NCBI RefSeq assembly: GCF_003063575.1
Contig: NZ_NESC01000001.1
Span: forward strand, 62,001 to 126,000
Direction: 5' to 3'
DNA: 64,000 bases
Source of the DNA: Limnohabitans sp. Jir72
Lineage (GTDB): Bacteria; Pseudomonadota; Gammaproteobacteria; Burkholderiales; Burkholderiaceae_C
In this document: one piece after another, positions 36,866 to 47,953 of the stretch
How the letters are laid out: every line of letters begins with the position of its first letter
How positions within the stretch are numbered: position 1 is the first letter of the stretch
Translations under genes and position numbers: made by a program
Notes under the pieces: model-generated
Databases searched by the model: none
Told to the model about the DNA's origin: nothing
What the model saw: the letters and a program-made list of their open reading frames with translations, nothing else

Positions 36866-38041
36866 ATGACTGATGCTCAGGCTCCGGTGCAACAGGCCCC
36901 TTCGGGGGCCTTGTCCTTTGGCATGGTGGCCGGAGAAGCCTCGGGCGATTTGCTGGCGGGTTTGCTGATTCAAGGTTTGCAGCAACGTTGGCCACAGGCG
37001 CAGGGCTTTGGCATTGGCGGCCCCCGGATGGCCGCTTTGGGTTTCGATGCCTGGTGGCCTCACGAACGCCTGGCGGTCCGTGGTTACGTTGAAGTGCTGC
37101 GCCACTACCGTGGCATTGTGGCCATCCGTGAGCAGCTCAAGCAGCGGCTTTTGGCCTCGCCACCCGATGTGTTCATCGGGGTGGATGCCCCTGATTTCAA
37201 TCTGGACCTAGAGGCTCATCTCAAAGCTGCAGGCATTCCCACGGTGCACTTCGTGTGTCCTTCGATCTGGGCATGGCGACCTGAGCGCATCGAAAAGATT
37301 CAGCGCAGCGTGGACCACATGCTGTGCATTTTCCCGTTTGAACCCGAGCTGCTGGCACGCGCTGGCATTGAGGCCACCTATGTGGGCCATCCGCTGGCGC
37401 AAACCATTCCCATGACACCTGACCGTGTTACCGCACGCCAAAGCTTGGGTCTGAATCCGGATCGTCCCTTGGTGGCCTTGTTGCCAGGCAGTCGCCAATC
37501 CGAGATCGAGCACTTGGTGCCGCGTTTCATTCAGGCAGCGCAAATCATGCAAAAGAAACAGCCCCTTCTGCAGTTTGTGTTGCCTGCCATCCCGAGCTTG
37601 CAAGCATCGGTTCAAAGCCTGGTCGATGCACAAGGCGGCTTGAGCGGACTGCATCTTCTCAAGGCTCAATCGCATCAGGCTTTGGCGGCCTGTGACGTGA
37701 CTTTGATCGCCAGCGGCACCGCCACGCTGGAGGCTGCCTTGTTCAAGCGCCCCATGGTCATTGGCTACCACATGAACTGGCTCAGCTGGCAGATCATGAA
37801 GCGCAAAAAATTGCAGCCCTGGGTGGGCTTGCCCAATATCCTGTGCCAAGACTTTGTGGTGCCCGAATTCATCCAAGACCAGTGCACGCCCGAAGCCCTG
37901 GCCTCAGCCACACTCGAATGGCTGGCGCATCCGGACCGTGTGGCTGCGGTACAAACCCGTTTCGAGCAGCTGCACCAGACCTTGCAGTGCGATACCGCAG
38001 ATTTGGCGACCCATGCCCTCGAAAAAGTCCTGGGCGCTTGA
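36866..38041 (+). CDS. lpxB: lipid-A-disaccharide synthase
   Basis: LpxB (391 residues), a GT19 glycosyltransferase, joins lipid X to UDP-diacylglucosamine. Motifs are V-A-G-E-A-S-G-D near the N-terminus, [41 protein letters not shown] and [20 protein letters not shown] short glutamine/proline-rich lead of about 18 residues precedes the first motif. It begins six bases after lpxA and overlaps rnhB. Confidence 0.97.
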   Translation: MTDAQAPVQQAPSGALSFGMVAGEASGDLLAGLLIQGLQQRWPQAQGFGIGGPRMAALGFDAWWPHERLAVRGYVEVLRHYRGIVAIREQLKQRLLASPPDVFIGVDAPDFNLDLEAHLKAAGIPTVHFVCPSIWAWRPERIEKIQRSVDHMLCIFPFEPELLARAGIEATYVGHPLAQTIPMTPDRVTARQSLGLNPDRPLVALLPGSRQSEIEHLVPRFIQAAQIMQKKQPLLQFVLPAIPSLQASVQSLVDAQGGLSGLHLLKAQSHQALAACDVTLIASGTATLEAALFKRPMVIGYHMNWLSWQIMKRKKLQPWVGLPNILCQDFVVPEFIQDQCTPEALASATLEWLAHPDRVAAVQTRFEQLHQTLQCDTADLATHALEKVLGA

Positions 38042-38630
38042 GCAGGCGCCATTGAATTTTGACGTCCCCGGCCTGATGGCCGGTGTGGACGAGGCTGGCC
38101 GTGGCCCTCTGGCAGGGCCTGTCGTGGCTGCGGCCGTGATTTTGGATGACTTGCATCCGATCGCTGGTCTCAATGACTCGAAAAAGCTCAGCGCCAAACG
38201 CCGTGAGCAATTGTTCGATGAGATCAAAGCCAAGGCTTTGTGCTTTTCGATTGCCCAAGCGTCGGCGCAAGAGATTGACGAGATCAACATTTTGCAAGCG
38301 ACCCTGCTGGCCATGAAGCGGGCGGTCGAAGGGTTGCGCCTCAAGCCCGTGAAAGTTCTGGTGGATGGCAACCGTCTGCCGAGCATTGACATTCGCGCAG
38401 AAGCGATTGTTCAAGGCGATGCCTTGGTGCCCGCCATTTCAGCGGCATCCATTTTGGCCAAAGTGCACCGCGATCGGCTTTGCGAGCAAATGCACGCACA
38501 GTACCCGCAATACGGGTTTGATCAACACAAGGGCTATGGCACAGCCGTTCATATGGCGGCTTTGCAAGCCCATGGCCCAGCCGAATGCCACAGACTGACT
38601 TTTGCCCCGGTGGCCAGGAGTGTTCGATGA
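38013..38630 (+). CDS. rnhB: ribonuclease HII
   Basis: RNase HII removes ribonucleotides from DNA. The catalytic start reads [16 protein letters not shown], with D and E as metal ligands. [10 protein letters not shown] and [15 protein letters not shown] are also present. The ATG at 38013 (205 residues) overlaps lpxB by 29 bases. A TTG at 38052 behind AGCAGG would give 192 residues and is a real alternative. The stop overlaps the methyltransferase start by four bases. Confidence 0.95.
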   Translation: MPSKKSWALEQAPLNFDVPGLMAGVDEAGRGPLAGPVVAAAVILDDLHPIAGLNDSKKLSAKRREQLFDEIKAKALCFSIAQASAQEIDEINILQATLLAMKRAVEGLRLKPVKVLVDGNRLPSIDIRAEAIVQGDALVPAISAASILAKVHRDRLCEQMHAQYPQYGFDQHKGYGTAVHMAALQAHGPAECHRLTFAPVARSVR

Positions 38631-39394
38631 ATCTGATCACCTCGCGTGACAACCCCTTGGTCAAGTCCATACGACGCTTGGCGCAAGAGAGTTCGGCCTA
38701 CCGCAAGGCCGGGCAGTTCTGGCTGGAGGGTGATCATTTGTGCCGCGCAGCAGTGCAGCGCGGTGTGCGGCCTTTGCAGGTTGTGCTGACGGAGTCATTT
38801 TGGCAAGAGCAGGGCGCCGAATGGGCTGCGCACGGCGATCAGTTGATCGTCATGCCGGACACCTTGTTCGCTTCCTTGAGTGGCCTGGAGTCACCCGCCC
38901 GCATGGGCTTTGTGGTGGCTTGGTCGGACCAAGCCGCAGTCTTGCCTGATGCGTCCACGGTGATCCTGGACCGCTTGCAAGATGCCGGCAATGTGGGTGC
39001 CATCCTGCGCTGCGCTTCGGCTTTTGGCTATCGGCAGGTTCTGGCGATCAAAGGCACCGCCGCGCTGTGGTCGCCTAAAGTCCTTCGGGCGGGCATGGGC
39101 GCGCACTTTGGCCTCCATCTGGTCGAGTCGGCCAGCGTTGCCGATGTGGCGGCCTTGACGGTGCCGGTCTTGACCACCAGTTCCCATGGCGGCTCTTTTT
39201 TGCACGAGCTTTTGAAAAATGGGCAGTTGCAACCGCAGTGCGCGTGGCTGTTTGGCCATGAAGGGCAGGGCGTCAGCGAGGCCTTGATGTTGCATGCCCG
39301 GCAAATGGTCCGCATCGCGCAACCGGGGGGTGAAGAGTCCCTCAACGTGGCAACAGCGGCGGCGATTTGTTTGCACGCCAGTGCAACGGCTTGA
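38627..39394 (+). CDS. TrmH/SpoU-family RNA 2'-O-methyltransferase
   Basis: This 255-residue SPOUT methyltransferase has an N-terminal substrate-binding domain ([16 protein letters not shown] onward). The knotted catalytic domain contains motif 1 [19 protein letters not shown], motif 2 L-F-G-H-E-G-Q-G-V and motif 3 [11 protein letters not shown]. Members methylate rRNA or tRNA ribose; the target here is not known. It is coupled to rnhB by an ATGA overlap and ends the envelope block. The 206 bases after it hold the carA promoter and leader. Confidence 0.92.
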   Translation: MNLITSRDNPLVKSIRRLAQESSAYRKAGQFWLEGDHLCRAAVQRGVRPLQVVLTESFWQEQGAEWAAHGDQLIVMPDTLFASLSGLESPARMGFVVAWSDQAAVLPDASTVILDRLQDAGNVGAILRCASAFGYRQVLAIKGTAALWSPKVLRAGMGAHFGLHLVESASVADVAALTVPVLTTSSHGGSFLHELLKNGQLQPQCAWLFGHEGQGVSEALMLHARQMVRIAQPGGEESLNVATAAAICLHASATA

Positions 39395-39467
39395 ATTTGA
39401 CCGCTTTCGCAGGCCTGATCCGGATTTGGCGAGGGTATTTGTCAGGGTTTTCGAGGTGGTCCTCGGC

Positions 39468-39473
39468 TATAAT
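39468..39473 (+). promoter_or_regulatory. -10 element of the carA promoter
   Basis: A perfect TATAAT in the gap before carA, with no strong -35 (best GGGTTT with 17 bases between). It gives a 5' leader of about 125 bases. Confidence 0.6.
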
Positions 39474-39496
39474 GGGAGGCTTTCCTGCATCAACCC

Positions 39497-39578
39497 GTAC
39501 GCCACAGTCCATCCCAGGCCCATTCCTCGAACAAGCAGCCAAAAAGAGACTTGATCTCTGATGCGCGCTGAGGCGTAC
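39497..39578 (+). other. possible structured leader of carA
   Basis: GTACGCC (39497-39503) can pair with GGCGTAC (39572-39578), closing a loop that contains a small hairpin AGAGA-CTTGA-TCTCT (39545-39559). The 3' arm lies 12 bases before the ribosome-binding GGAG of carA. Any regulatory role, for example in pyrimidine or arginine control, is inference. Confidence 0.3.
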
Positions 39579-39600
39579 CCGAACTATTCCGGAGAACCCA

Positions 39601-40764
39601 GTGCTTTTGTCTCTTCAGGGAACCTTCCCGCCCGCCATTTTGGCGCTCGCAGACGGCACGGTCTTTATCGGCAACTCGATTGGAGCCACCGGCTCCACAG
39701 TCGGCGAAGTGGTGTTCAACACCTCGCTCACCGGCTACCAAGAAATCCTCACCGACCCCAGCTACTGCCAGCAGATCGTCACCTTGACGTACCCGCACAT
39801 CGGTAACTACGGCGTCAACGTGGAAGACATCGAAGCTGACAAAGTCCATGCCGCTGGCTTGATCATCAAAGACTTGCCTTTGGTTGCAAGCAACTTCCGC
39901 TCTTGCCAAACCTTGTCGGCCTATTTGGCGGATGCAGGCACCGTGGCGATTGCCAACATCGACACCCGTCAATTGACACGCATTTTGCGCACCAAGGGTG
40001 CCCAAAACGGCGCGATCGTGGGTTTGGCCAAAGGCCAAGAAGTCACACAAGCGTTGATCGACCAAGCCGTGGCCGCCGCCAAAGGCGCGCCTAATATGGC
40101 TGGCCTCGATTTGGCGCAAAAAGTCACCGTGTCCAAGTCGTATGAGTGGACACAAACCGAGTGGACATTGGGCGAAGGCTACGGCAACTTGACCGCACCT
40201 AAGTTCCATGTGGTCGCGTATGACTTCGGCGTGAAGAAAAACATCTTGCGCATGTTGGCCGAGCGTGGCTGTAAAGTGACCGTGGTGCCTGCCAAGACGC
40301 CAGCCGCTGACGTGCTCAAGCACAACCCCGACGGCATCTTCTTGTCCAACGGCCCTGGCGACCCTCAGCCTTGCGACTACGCGATTGCGGCAGCTGCTGA
40401 GTTGATCGAAACCGGCATTCCCACATTTGGCATTTGCTTGGGTCACCAAATCATGGCCTTGGCCAGTGGCGCGAAAACTTTCAAGATGAAGTTTGGCCAC
40501 CATGGCGCGAACCATCCTGTGAAAGATCTCGACTCAGGTCGTGTGTCCATCACAAGCCAAAACCACGGTTTTGCGGTGGACGAAAAAACCTTGCCTGCCA
40601 ATTTGCGCGCCACCCATGTGTCGCTGTTTGACGGCACCTTGCAGGGCTTGGCCCGCACAGACAAGCCTGCTTTTTGCTTCCAAGGTCACCCCGAAGCTTC
40701 TCCAGGCCCGCACGATATTGCTTACCTCTTTGACCGCTTCATCCACCTGATGGAGGCTCCATAA
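39601..40764 (+). CDS. carA: carbamoyl-phosphate synthase small subunit
   Basis: The glutamine amidotransferase subunit (387 residues) supplies ammonia to CarB for arginine and pyrimidine synthesis. The N-terminal domain shows [20 protein letters not shown]. The class I amidotransferase domain has the triad C279 (F-G-I-C-L-G-H-Q), H363 and E365 ([10 protein letters not shown]). The start is GTG, fixed by GGAG eight bases upstream and by the conserved N-terminus. carB follows one base after the stop. Confidence 0.97.
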   Translation: MLLSLQGTFPPAILALADGTVFIGNSIGATGSTVGEVVFNTSLTGYQEILTDPSYCQQIVTLTYPHIGNYGVNVEDIEADKVHAAGLIIKDLPLVASNFRSCQTLSAYLADAGTVAIANIDTRQLTRILRTKGAQNGAIVGLAKGQEVTQALIDQAVAAAKGAPNMAGLDLAQKVTVSKSYEWTQTEWTLGEGYGNLTAPKFHVVAYDFGVKKNILRMLAERGCKVTVVPAKTPAADVLKHNPDGIFLSNGPGDPQPCDYAIAAAAELIETGIPTFGICLGHQIMALASGAKTFKMKFGHHGANHPVKDLDSGRVSITSQNHGFAVDEKTLPANLRATHVSLFDGTLQGLARTDKPAFCFQGHPEASPGPHDIAYLFDRFIHLMEAP

Positions 40765-40765
40765 C

Positions 40766-43700
40766 ATGCCAAAGCGCACCGACCTCAAAAGCATCCTCAT
40801 CATTGGCGCCGGCCCGATCATCATCGGTCAAGCTTGCGAGTTCGACTACTCCGGCGTGCAGGCCTGCAAAGCTTTGCGTGAAGAGGGCTACAAAGTCATC
40901 TTGATCAACAGCAACCCTGCCACGATCATGACCGACCCAGCCACGGCCGACGTCACCTACATCGAGCCCATCACTTGGCAGACGGTTGAGAAGATCATCG
41001 CCAAAGAACGTCCCGATGCCATTCTGCCCACCATGGGCGGCCAGACGGCGCTGAACTGCGCGTTGGACCTGTGGCACAACGGCGTGCTCGACAAGTACAA
41101 GGTCGAGCTGATTGGCGCGACGCCAGAGGCGATCGACAAAGCCGAAGACCGCTTGAAGTTCAAAGACGCCATGACCAAAATTGGTCTGGGTTCTGCGCGC
41201 TCTGGCATCGCCCACAGCATGGAAGAAGCTTGGGATGTGCAAAAGACCTTGGGTTTCCCCACGGTCATTCGCCCCAGCTTTACCTTGGGTGGCACGGGTG
41301 GCGGCATTGCCTACAACCCCGAAGAATTCGAAGTGATTTGCAAACGCGGTCTGGAGGCTTCGCCCACCACCGAGTTGTTGATTGAAGAATCTTTGCTCGG
41401 TTGGAAAGAGTACGAGATGGAAGTGGTGCGCGACAAGGCGGACAACTGCATCATCATCTGCTCGATCGAAAACCTGGACCCCATGGGTGTGCACACGGGC
41501 GACTCGATCACCGTGGCACCTGCCCAGACGCTGACCGACAAGGAATACCAGATTCTGCGCAACGCCTCTTTGGCTGTTCTGCGTGAGATCGGGGTGGACA
41601 CCGGCGGCTCTAATGTGCAGTTCTCGATCAACCCCAAAGACGGCCGCATGGTCGTCATTGAGATGAACCCCCGCGTGTCGCGTTCATCGGCATTGGCATC
41701 TAAAGCCACGGGTTTCCCGATTGCGAAAGTCGCGGCCAAACTGGCTGTGGGTTACACGCTCGACGAGTTGCGCAACGAGATTACAGGTGGTGCAACCCCC
41801 GCGTCTTTCGAGCCTTCGATCGACTACGTGGTCACCAAAATCCCACGTTTTGCGTTTGAGAAATTCCCCACAGCCGACAGCCGTTTGACCACCCAAATGA
41901 AGTCGGTGGGCGAGGTCATGGCCATGGGTCGCACCTTCCAAGAGTCGTTCCAAAAAGCCCTGCGTGGTCTCGAAGTTGGCGTGGACGGCATGAACGAAAA
42001 AACCCAAGACCGCGAAGTGCTCGAGAAAGAACTGGGTGAGCCCGGTCCTGAACGCATTTGGTACGTGGGTGATGCCTTTGCCATGGGCCTGAGCGTGGAC
42101 GAGGTGTTTGCCTTGACCAAGATCGACCCTTGGTTCCTGGTGCAGATCGAAGAGATCGTGAAGATCGAACTGGAACTTGAAACCACCACGCTGGAAGCCA
42201 TCACGGCAGACGAGCTGCGTGCGCTCAAGAAGAAAGGCTTCTCCGATCGCCGCTTGGCCAAGTTGCTCAAGACCACAGAGCACGTGGTGCGTGCCCGTCG
42301 CCATGCCTTGAACATTCGCCCCGTCTACAAACGCGTGGACACCTGCGCGGCCGAGTTCTCGACCGATACGGCCTACATGTACTCTTGCTACGAGGGTAAT
42401 GGCGACGGTGAGTGCGAAGCCGAACCGACGACCAACAAGAAAATCATGGTGCTGGGCGGTGGTCCGAACCGCATTGGTCAGGGCATCGAGTTTGACTACT
42501 GCTGCGTGCACGCCGCGCTCGCCATGCGCGAAGACGGTTACGAAACCATCATGGTCAACTGCAACCCCGAGACCGTGTCGACCGACTACGACACCTCAGA
42601 CCGTTTGTATTTCGAACCCGTCACCTTGGAAGACGTGCTCGAAATCGTCGACAAAGAGAAGCCCACGGGCGTCATCGTTCAATACGGCGGCCAAACCCCT
42701 TTGAAATTGGCGCTCGATTTGGAAGCCGCTGGCGTGCCCATCATCGGCACCAGCCCCGACATGATCGACGCTGCGGAAGACCGCGAGCGTTTCCAAAAGC
42801 TGCTGCAAGACTTGGGTCTGCGTCAGCCGCCCAACGCCACAGCGCGCACCGAGCCAGAAGCGCTGGAAAAGGCAGCCGCCTTGGGTTACCCCTTGGTCGT
42901 TCGCCCCAGCTATGTGCTGGGTGGCCGCGCCATGGAAATCGTGCACGAGCAACGTGACCTCGAACGCTACATGCGCGAAGCGGTCAAGGTTTCGCATGAC
43001 TCGCCCGTGTTGTTGGACCGTTTCTTGAACGATGCCATCGAATGCGATGTGGATTGCCTGCGCGACCCCGAAGGTAAAACCTTCATCGGTGGCGTGATGG
43101 AACACATCGAACAAGCGGGCGTGCACAGCGGTGACTCGGCTTGCTCATTGCCGCCTTATTCGTTGTCGGTTGAAACCGTCAACGAACTCAAGCGCCAATC
43201 GGCTGCCATGGCCGGTGCTTTGAACGTGGTCGGTTTGATGAACGTGCAGTTCGCGATCCAAAACATCGATGGCAAAGACGTCATCTATGTGCTGGAAGTG
43301 AACCCCCGCGCTTCACGCACTGTGCCTTACGTGTCTAAAGCCACGGGCATCCAGTTGGCCAAGGTCGCTGCTCGTTGCATGGCGGGCCAATCGTTGGCGT
43401 CACAAGGCATCACGAAAGAAGTTACGCCTCCATATTTCAGTGTTAAAGAAGCGGTGTTCCCGTTCGTGAAGTTCCCAGGCGTTGACACCATCCTCGGCCC
43501 TGAGATGAAGTCCACGGGCGAAGTCATGGGCGTGGGCAAGACCTTTGGCGAAGCTTTTGTGAAGAGCCAATTGGGTGCAGGCACCAAACTGCCGCGCCCC
43601 ACCAAAGCCGACGGCACGCCCTCAGGCAAGGTGTTCATTTCGGTCAAGAACAACGACAAGCCACGCGTCATTGAAGTAGCTCGCCAATTGGCAGCGCAAG

Positions 43701-44026
43701 GCTTTGCGCTGATTGCAACCAAAGGCACGGCCAACGCCATCAATGCTGCGGGCGTGGCTTGCGCCATCGTGAACAAGGTCACCGAAGGTCGCCCCCACAT
43801 TGTGGACATGATCAAAAACAACGAGGTGGTGTTGGTCATCAACACCGTCGAAGAGCGCCGCAATGCGATCGCCGATTCGCGTCACATCCGTACCTCGGCC
43901 TTGCTCAACCGTGTCACCACCTTCACAACCATCGCAGGCGCGGAAGCGGCTGTGGAAGGCATGAAGTACATGGATCAGCTGGACGTGATTTCTGTACAGG
44001 AAATGCACGCTCAATTAACGGCCTGA
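40766..44026 (+). CDS. carB: carbamoyl-phosphate synthase large subunit
   Basis: This 1086-residue subunit has two homologous ATP-grasp halves (about 1-400 and 560-940), an oligomerisation domain between them and a C-terminal MGS-like allosteric domain. Each half begins with a G-G/A-G-P-x-x-I-G-Q nucleotide motif ([11 protein letters not shown] and [16 protein letters not shown]). Conserved [14 protein letters not shown] and S-Y-V-L-G-G-R-A-M mark the ATP loops. It is coupled to carA. A terminator lies between it and greA. Confidence 0.98.
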   Translation: MPKRTDLKSILIIGAGPIIIGQACEFDYSGVQACKALREEGYKVILINSNPATIMTDPATADVTYIEPITWQTVEKIIAKERPDAILPTMGGQTALNCALDLWHNGVLDKYKVELIGATPEAIDKAEDRLKFKDAMTKIGLGSARSGIAHSMEEAWDVQKTLGFPTVIRPSFTLGGTGGGIAYNPEEFEVICKRGLEASPTTELLIEESLLGWKEYEMEVVRDKADNCIIICSIENLDPMGVHTGDSITVAPAQTLTDKEYQILRNASLAVLREIGVDTGGSNVQFSINPKDGRMVVIEMNPRVSRSSALASKATGFPIAKVAAKLAVGYTLDELRNEITGGATPASFEPSIDYVVTKIPRFAFEKFPTADSRLTTQMKSVGEVMAMGRTFQESFQKALRGLEVGVDGMNEKTQDREVLEKELGEPGPERIWYVGDAFAMGLSVDEVFALTKIDPWFLVQIEEIVKIELELETTTLEAITADELRALKKKGFSDRRLAKLLKTTEHVVRARRHALNIRPVYKRVDTCAAEFSTDTAYMYSCYEGNGDGECEAEPTTNKKIMVLGGGPNRIGQGIEFDYCCVHAALAMREDGYETIMVNCNPETVSTDYDTSDRLYFEPVTLEDVLEIVDKEKPTGVIVQYGGQTPLKLALDLEAAGVPIIGTSPDMIDAAEDRERFQKLLQDLGLRQPPNATARTEPEALEKAAALGYPLVVRPSYVLGGRAMEIVHEQRDLERYMREAVKVSHDSPVLLDRFLNDAIECDVDCLRDPEGKTFIGGVMEHIEQAGVHSGDSACSLPPYSLSVETVNELKRQSAAMAGALNVVGLMNVQFAIQNIDGKDVIYVLEVNPRASRTVPYVSKATGIQLAKVAARCMAGQSLASQGITKEVTPPYFSVKEAVFPFVKFPGVDTILGPEMKSTGEVMGVGKTFGEAFVKSQLGAGTKLPRPTKADGTPSGKVFISVKNNDKPRVIEVARQLAAQGFALIATKGTANAINAAGVACAIVNKVTEGRPHIVDMIKNNEVVLVINTVEERRNAIADSRHIRTSALLNRVTTFTTIAGAEAAVEGMKYMDQLDVISVQEMHAQLTA

Positions 44027-44084
44027 AAAGCCAGCTTGAAGCCCGTGCCTTGCGCCTTTGGTGCAAGGCATAATGGAATCATTA

Positions 44085-44119
44085 CCGCCGAGTCGCAACA
44101 CTCGGCGGTTTGTTTTTGG
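44085..44119 (+). terminator. intrinsic terminator in the carB-greA gap, abutting the greA ribosome-binding site
   Basis: CCGCCGAG (44085-44092), an 8-base loop, CTCGGCGG (44101-44108) and TTTGTTTTT. The T-run runs straight into the GGAG of greA (44118-44121). A second hairpin, GCCTTGC/GCAAGGC (44047-44069), stands upstream. Confidence 0.9.
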
Positions 44120-44129
44120 AGAACAGAAC

Positions 44130-44606
44130 ATGTCAACCATCCCGATCACAAAACGCGGCTCAGAAAAGCTCAAAGACGAATTGCATCGTCTCAAAACGGT
44201 GGATCGTCCCAGTGTCATCCAAGCCATTGCCGAGGCGCGTGCCCAAGGCGATTTGAGTGAGAACGCCGAGTACGAAGCCGCCAAAGACCGTCAAGGTTTC
44301 ATCGAAGGCCGCATCCAGGAAATCGAAGGCAAGTTGTCTGCAGCCCAGATCATCGACCCTGCAACAGTCGATGCTGGGGGCCGTGTTGTCTTTGGCACCA
44401 CTGTCGAGTTGGAAGACGAAAGCACCGGTGATACGGTGACTTATCAGATCGTGGGCGAAGACGAAGCCGACTTGAAGCTGGGCCTGATCAACATCAGCAG
44501 CCCGATTGCCCGTGCTTTGATTGGCAAGGAAGAGGGTGACGTGGCTGAAGTCCAGGCACCGGGTGGCGTGCGTCGCTATGAAATCGTGGGCGTTTCCTAC
44601 ATCTGA
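44130..44606 (+). CDS. greA: transcription elongation factor GreA
   Basis: GreA (158 residues) rescues backtracked RNA polymerase by stimulating transcript cleavage. It has the N-terminal coiled coil with [13 protein letters not shown], whose acidic D and E at the tip act in the polymerase channel. The FKBP-like C-terminal domain has [14 protein letters not shown] and [11 protein letters not shown]. The ATG at 44130 stands eight bases after GGAG. Control by the terminator in front is likely. Confidence 0.98.
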   Translation: MSTIPITKRGSEKLKDELHRLKTVDRPSVIQAIAEARAQGDLSENAEYEAAKDRQGFIEGRIQEIEGKLSAAQIIDPATVDAGGRVVFGTTVELEDESTGDTVTYQIVGEDEADLKLGLINISSPIARALIGKEEGDVAEVQAPGGVRRYEIVGVSYI

Positions 44607-44613
44607 TCACCAT

Positions 44614-44650
44614 GAAAAAAGCCTGGGCGTTCACAGGAACATCCAGGCTT
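44614..44650 (-). terminator. intrinsic terminator of yhbY
   Basis: On the minus strand AAGCCTGG pairs with CCAGGCTT, with an inner GTTC-ACAG-GAAC stem, followed by six T residues. It lies between the convergent greA and yhbY genes. Confidence 0.85.
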
Positions 44651-44690
44651 GAGGGTTTCAGCCAGGCATTGATGCCCGGCTGTTGGTCGA

Positions 44691-45164
44691 TCAGTCCAAG
44701 CGGCCTTTTTTGACAGATTTTTGCTTGGGTTTGGCGCGTTTGATCTGGCCGCCCGCGGCCAGGCGCTGGTTGCCCAAAACCCGCAGGGTTTTGACTTCAG
44801 GCCGTTGGCCACCACGCTTGCTGTATTTCAGGATTTTGAAGTCACGCGGACCCGCTTTGCGGTCTTCGTCAATTTCCTTGATTTTTTCAGGCTGAGGCCT
44901 CCACAGGACCAGCAATTTTCCGATGTGCTGAATGGGCGCGGCGTTCAGCTGGTCCGCCAGTTGGACGAACATGGCTTCGCGTGCTGCTCGATCGTCGCCC
45001 AGAACCCGGATTTTGATCAGGCCATGGGCATTGAGCGCGGCTTCGGTTTCCTTGATCACGGCGGCCGACAGGCCATCGCCGCCGATCATGACGACAGGAT
45101 CAAGGTGGTGTGCATCGGCGCGGAAAACCTTACGCTCTGCAGGAGTGAGTTGTATTTGAGGCAT
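44691..45164 (-). CDS. yhbY: CRM-domain RNA-binding protein YhbY
   Basis: YhbY (157 residues) is associated with pre-50S ribosomal particles. The CRS1-YhbY (CRM) domain occupies about residues 5-100: [26 protein letters not shown] (the G-x-x-G loop) and [14 protein letters not shown] basic tail of about 55 residues follows, rich in Lys and Arg, which the short E. coli protein lacks. The ATG at 45164 starts the conserved domain. It is divergent from rlmE with 31 bases between the starts. Confidence 0.93.
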   Translation of the reverse strand: MPQIQLTPAERKVFRADAHHLDPVVMIGGDGLSAAVIKETEAALNAHGLIKIRVLGDDRAAREAMFVQLADQLNAAPIQHIGKLLVLWRPQPEKIKEIDEDRKAGPRDFKILKYSKRGGQRPEVKTLRVLGNQRLAAGGQIKRAKPKQKSVKKGRLD

Positions 45165-45169
45165 GTCGC

Positions 45170-45176
45170 TATTATC
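45170..45176. promoter_or_regulatory. shared -10 elements for divergent yhbY and rlmE
   Basis: The 7-base sequence TATTATC reads TATTAT on the plus strand (rlmE, 20 bases before its ATG) and GATAAT on the minus strand (yhbY, six bases before its ATG). Both -35 regions are weak. Such overlapping, symmetrical -10 elements are known from bidirectional bacterial promoters. A yhbY transcript from here would be leaderless or nearly so. Confidence 0.45.
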
Positions 45177-45195
45177 CCAGCAAGGACGGACAGGA

Positions 45196-45864
45196 ATGAA
45201 AGTAAAAACACAAAGTAAAAAAGTCAACAAGGCCTGGCTGAATGACCATGTCAACGATCCGTATGTGAAGTTGGCTCACAAAGAGGGCTACCGGGCTCGT
45301 GCGGCTTACAAACTCAAGGAGATTGATGAGACCCTGGGTTTGATCCGTCCGGGGCAGCTGGTGGTGGATCTGGGCTCGGCACCGGGTGCTTGGAGTCAGT
45401 ACCTGCGCCGCCGTCTGTCGCCTCAGGGGGCCGCTGTCGGTGAGCTCAACGGCACCATTGTGGCCTTGGATCTTTTGCCGATGGACCCGATCGAAGGTGT
45501 CCAGTTCATTCAAGGGGACTTTCGTGAAGACGCTGTCCTTGCAGAGTTGGAGGCGGCTGTGGCTGGGCGTCAGGCGGATGTGGTTGTATCCGACATGGCC
45601 CCTAATTTGTCGGGTATCGATTCCACCGATGCGGCCCGCATAGCCCATTTGACCGAACTGGCTCTGGAATTTTCTCAAAAGCACCTCAAGCCTCAGGGGG
45701 CCTTGGTGGTCAAACTTTTTCATGGCAGTGGTTACAGCCAGCTGGTCAAGCTGTTCAAAGCCACGTTCAAAGTGGTCAAACCCATCAAGCCCAAGTCCTC
45801 GCGCGACAAATCATCGGAGACTTTTTTGGTTGGTATCGGGCTGATTTCACCGCGAGCGGATTAA
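45196..45864 (+). CDS. rlmE: 23S rRNA (uridine-2'-O)-methyltransferase RlmE
   Basis: RlmE/FtsJ (222 residues) methylates U2552 of 23S rRNA. The SAM-binding motif is [14 protein letters not shown] (about 57-70). The catalytic tetrad is K39, D133 (S-D-M-A-P-N), K173 (V-V-K-L-F-H-G) and E208 (S-S-E-T-F-L-V). The ATG at 45196 lies just after ACAGGA. rlmE followed by ftsH is a conserved gene pair in proteobacteria. Confidence 0.97.
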   Translation: MKVKTQSKKVNKAWLNDHVNDPYVKLAHKEGYRARAAYKLKEIDETLGLIRPGQLVVDLGSAPGAWSQYLRRRLSPQGAAVGELNGTIVALDLLPMDPIEGVQFIQGDFREDAVLAELEAAVAGRQADVVVSDMAPNLSGIDSTDAARIAHLTELALEFSQKHLKPQGALVVKLFHGSGYSQLVKLFKATFKVVKPIKPKSSRDKSSETFLVGIGLISPRAD

Positions 45865-45962
45865 TTCCCGCGTTTTACAGGGCCAAAACACCAAGAGCCA
45901 CTAGGAAGCGTCAGTGCACAGGCCTAAAATGACAACAGTAATTTTTTCAATTGGAGCCTCGC

Positions 45963-47879
45963 TTGAATAACCCCTGGTTTTCAAAGATTGCCGTTTGGGT
46001 GGTGATAGCCATGGTGCTGTTCACTGTGTTCAAACAGTTTGACACTCACGGCACGGCTGGCGCGAATGCCATCGGGTATTCGGATTTCCTCGAGGAAGTG
46101 CGCGGTAACCGCATCAAAACTGCGACGATCCAGGAGAGTCCTGGTGGCACGGAAATTCTGGCCACCACCAACGACGACCGCCGCATCAAGACCACCGCCA
46201 CTTACCTCGACCGTGGCCTGGTAGGTGATCTGATCAACAGCGGTGTCAAATTCGACGTCAAGCCCCGTGAAGAAGGCTCCTTGCTCATGAGCTTGCTCGT
46301 GAGCTGGGGCCCCATGTTGCTGCTGATCGGTGTCTGGGTGTATTTCATGCGACAGATGCAAGGCGGCGGCAAAGGTGGTGCCTTCAGCTTTGGCAAGTCC
46401 AAAGCACGCATGCTCGACGAGAACAACAATCAAGTGACTTTTGCCGATGTCGCCGGATGTGACGAAGCCAAGGAAGAAGTCAAGGAAGTCGTGGACTTCC
46501 TGAAAGATCCCCAAAAGTTTCAAAAGCTCGGTGGCCGCATTCCCCGTGGCTTGTTGCTCGTAGGACCTCCGGGTACCGGTAAAACGCTTCTGGCCAAAGG
46601 CATTGCAGGCGAAGCCAAAGTGCCATTTTTTAGCATTTCCGGTTCGGACTTTGTCGAGATGTTTGTGGGCGTTGGTGCTGCCCGTGTCCGCGACATGTTC
46701 GAAAACGCCAAGAAAAATGCACCTTGCATCATCTTCATCGATGAAATCGATGCGGTCGGTCGCCAGCGCGGTGCAGGCTTGGGCGGTGGCAACGATGAGC
46801 GTGAGCAAACACTCAACCAGATGCTGGTCGAGATGGATGGTTTCGAGACCAACCTGGGCGTCATCGTGGTCGCTGCCACCAATCGCCCCGACATCCTGGA
46901 TGCCGCTTTGCTCCGTCCAGGTCGTTTTGACCGTCAGGTGTATGTGACTCTGCCCGATATCCGCGGCCGTGAGCAGATTCTCAACGTGCACATGCGCAAG
47001 GTGCCGATTGGCCAGGACGTCAATGCCGGGGTGATTGCCCGCGGCACGCCCGGCATGAGTGGCGCTGATCTGGCCAATCTTTGCAATGAAGCGGCCTTGA
47101 TGGCCGCCCGCCGAAACGCGCGAGTGGTCGAGATGGTGGACTTCGAAAAGGCCAAAGACAAGATCCTGATGGGCCCAGAGCGCAAGAGCATGGTCATGCC
47201 AGAACATGAGCGCCGCAACACGGCCTACCACGAAGCAGGGCACGCCTTGATCGGCAAACTGCTGCCTAAATGCGATCCCGTGCACAAGGTCACCATCATC
47301 CCCCGTGGTCGTGCTTTGGGCGTGACGATGAGCCTGCCCGAGGAAGACCGCTACAGCTATGACAAAGAATTCATGCTGAACCAAATCAGCATGTTGTTCG
47401 GTGGTCGTATTGCCGAAGAAGTCTTTATGAACCAAATGACGACTGGTGCCAGCAACGACTTTGAGCGTGCCACATCGATTGCCCGTGACATGGTGATGCG
47501 CTATGGCATGACCGATGCGCTGGGCCCCATGGTCTATGCCGAAAACGAAGGCGAAGTGTTCCTGGGCCGTTCGGTGACCAAGACCACCAACATGAGTGAA
47601 TCCACCATGCAAAAGGTGGATGCCGAAGTGCGCAGCATCATCGATGAGCAGTACAAACTGGCTCGCCGCTTGATTGAAGAGCACAGCGTGCAGATGCACG
47701 CCATGGCCAAGGCATTGCTGGAATGGGAAACCATCGACAAGGACCAGCTTGATGACATCATGGCCGGGCGCGATCCCCTTCCCCCCAAGGACTGGACGCC
47801 TCGCAACCCGCCTTCGGGTGGTGGTTCTGCGGGTGGCACCCCAGTGGTTAAGGCAGAACCTGCCACTACAGCTGTTTGA
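45963..47879 (+). CDS. ftsH: ATP-dependent zinc metalloprotease FtsH
   Basis: FtsH (638 residues) is a membrane-anchored AAA protease degrading misfolded membrane proteins and regulators such as LpxC. It has two membrane helices (about 8-25 and 100-125) around a periplasmic domain. The AAA module has Walker A G-P-P-G-T-G-K-T at 201-208 and F-I-D-E-I-D-A. The zinc site is H423-E-A-G-H427 with D499. The start is TTG at 45963, six bases after GGAG; the TTG at 45951 lies on top of the Shine-Dalgarno. Downstream, a weak terminator leads to folP. Confidence 0.97.
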   Translation: MNNPWFSKIAVWVVIAMVLFTVFKQFDTHGTAGANAIGYSDFLEEVRGNRIKTATIQESPGGTEILATTNDDRRIKTTATYLDRGLVGDLINSGVKFDVKPREEGSLLMSLLVSWGPMLLLIGVWVYFMRQMQGGGKGGAFSFGKSKARMLDENNNQVTFADVAGCDEAKEEVKEVVDFLKDPQKFQKLGGRIPRGLLLVGPPGTGKTLLAKGIAGEAKVPFFSISGSDFVEMFVGVGAARVRDMFENAKKNAPCIIFIDEIDAVGRQRGAGLGGGNDEREQTLNQMLVEMDGFETNLGVIVVAATNRPDILDAALLRPGRFDRQVYVTLPDIRGREQILNVHMRKVPIGQDVNAGVIARGTPGMSGADLANLCNEAALMAARRNARVVEMVDFEKAKDKILMGPERKSMVMPEHERRNTAYHEAGHALIGKLLPKCDPVHKVTIIPRGRALGVTMSLPEEDRYSYDKEFMLNQISMLFGGRIAEEVFMNQMTTGASNDFERATSIARDMVMRYGMTDALGPMVYAENEGEVFLGRSVTKTTNMSESTMQKVDAEVRSIIDEQYKLARRLIEEHSVQMHAMAKALLEWETIDKDQLDDIMAGRDPLPPKDWTPRNPPSGGGSAGGTPVVKAEPATTAV

Positions 47880-47898
47880 TTTACAACAAGCAGCATGC

Positions 47899-47922
47899 AA
47901 ACGGGGCCTTGTGCCCCGTTTT
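47899..47922 (+). terminator. short intrinsic terminator between ftsH and folP
   Basis: AAACGGGGC, a 5-base loop and GCCCCGTTTT. The T-run is short, so read-through into folP is likely. Confidence 0.7.
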
Positions 47923-47953
47923 GCATGGTGGGCAAGAAATCAAGGAGTTTTTC

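Noticed and set aside
39561..39806. An 81-codon frame starting in the carA leader (possible leader peptide)
   Set aside because: It runs far into carA out of frame, has no convincing Shine-Dalgarno and turns into Arg/His-rich shadow sequence.
45981..47900. A 639-codon open frame antisense to ftsH
   Set aside because: Same reason: ftsH is complete and conserved, and the antisense product is His/Gln-rich shadow sequence.
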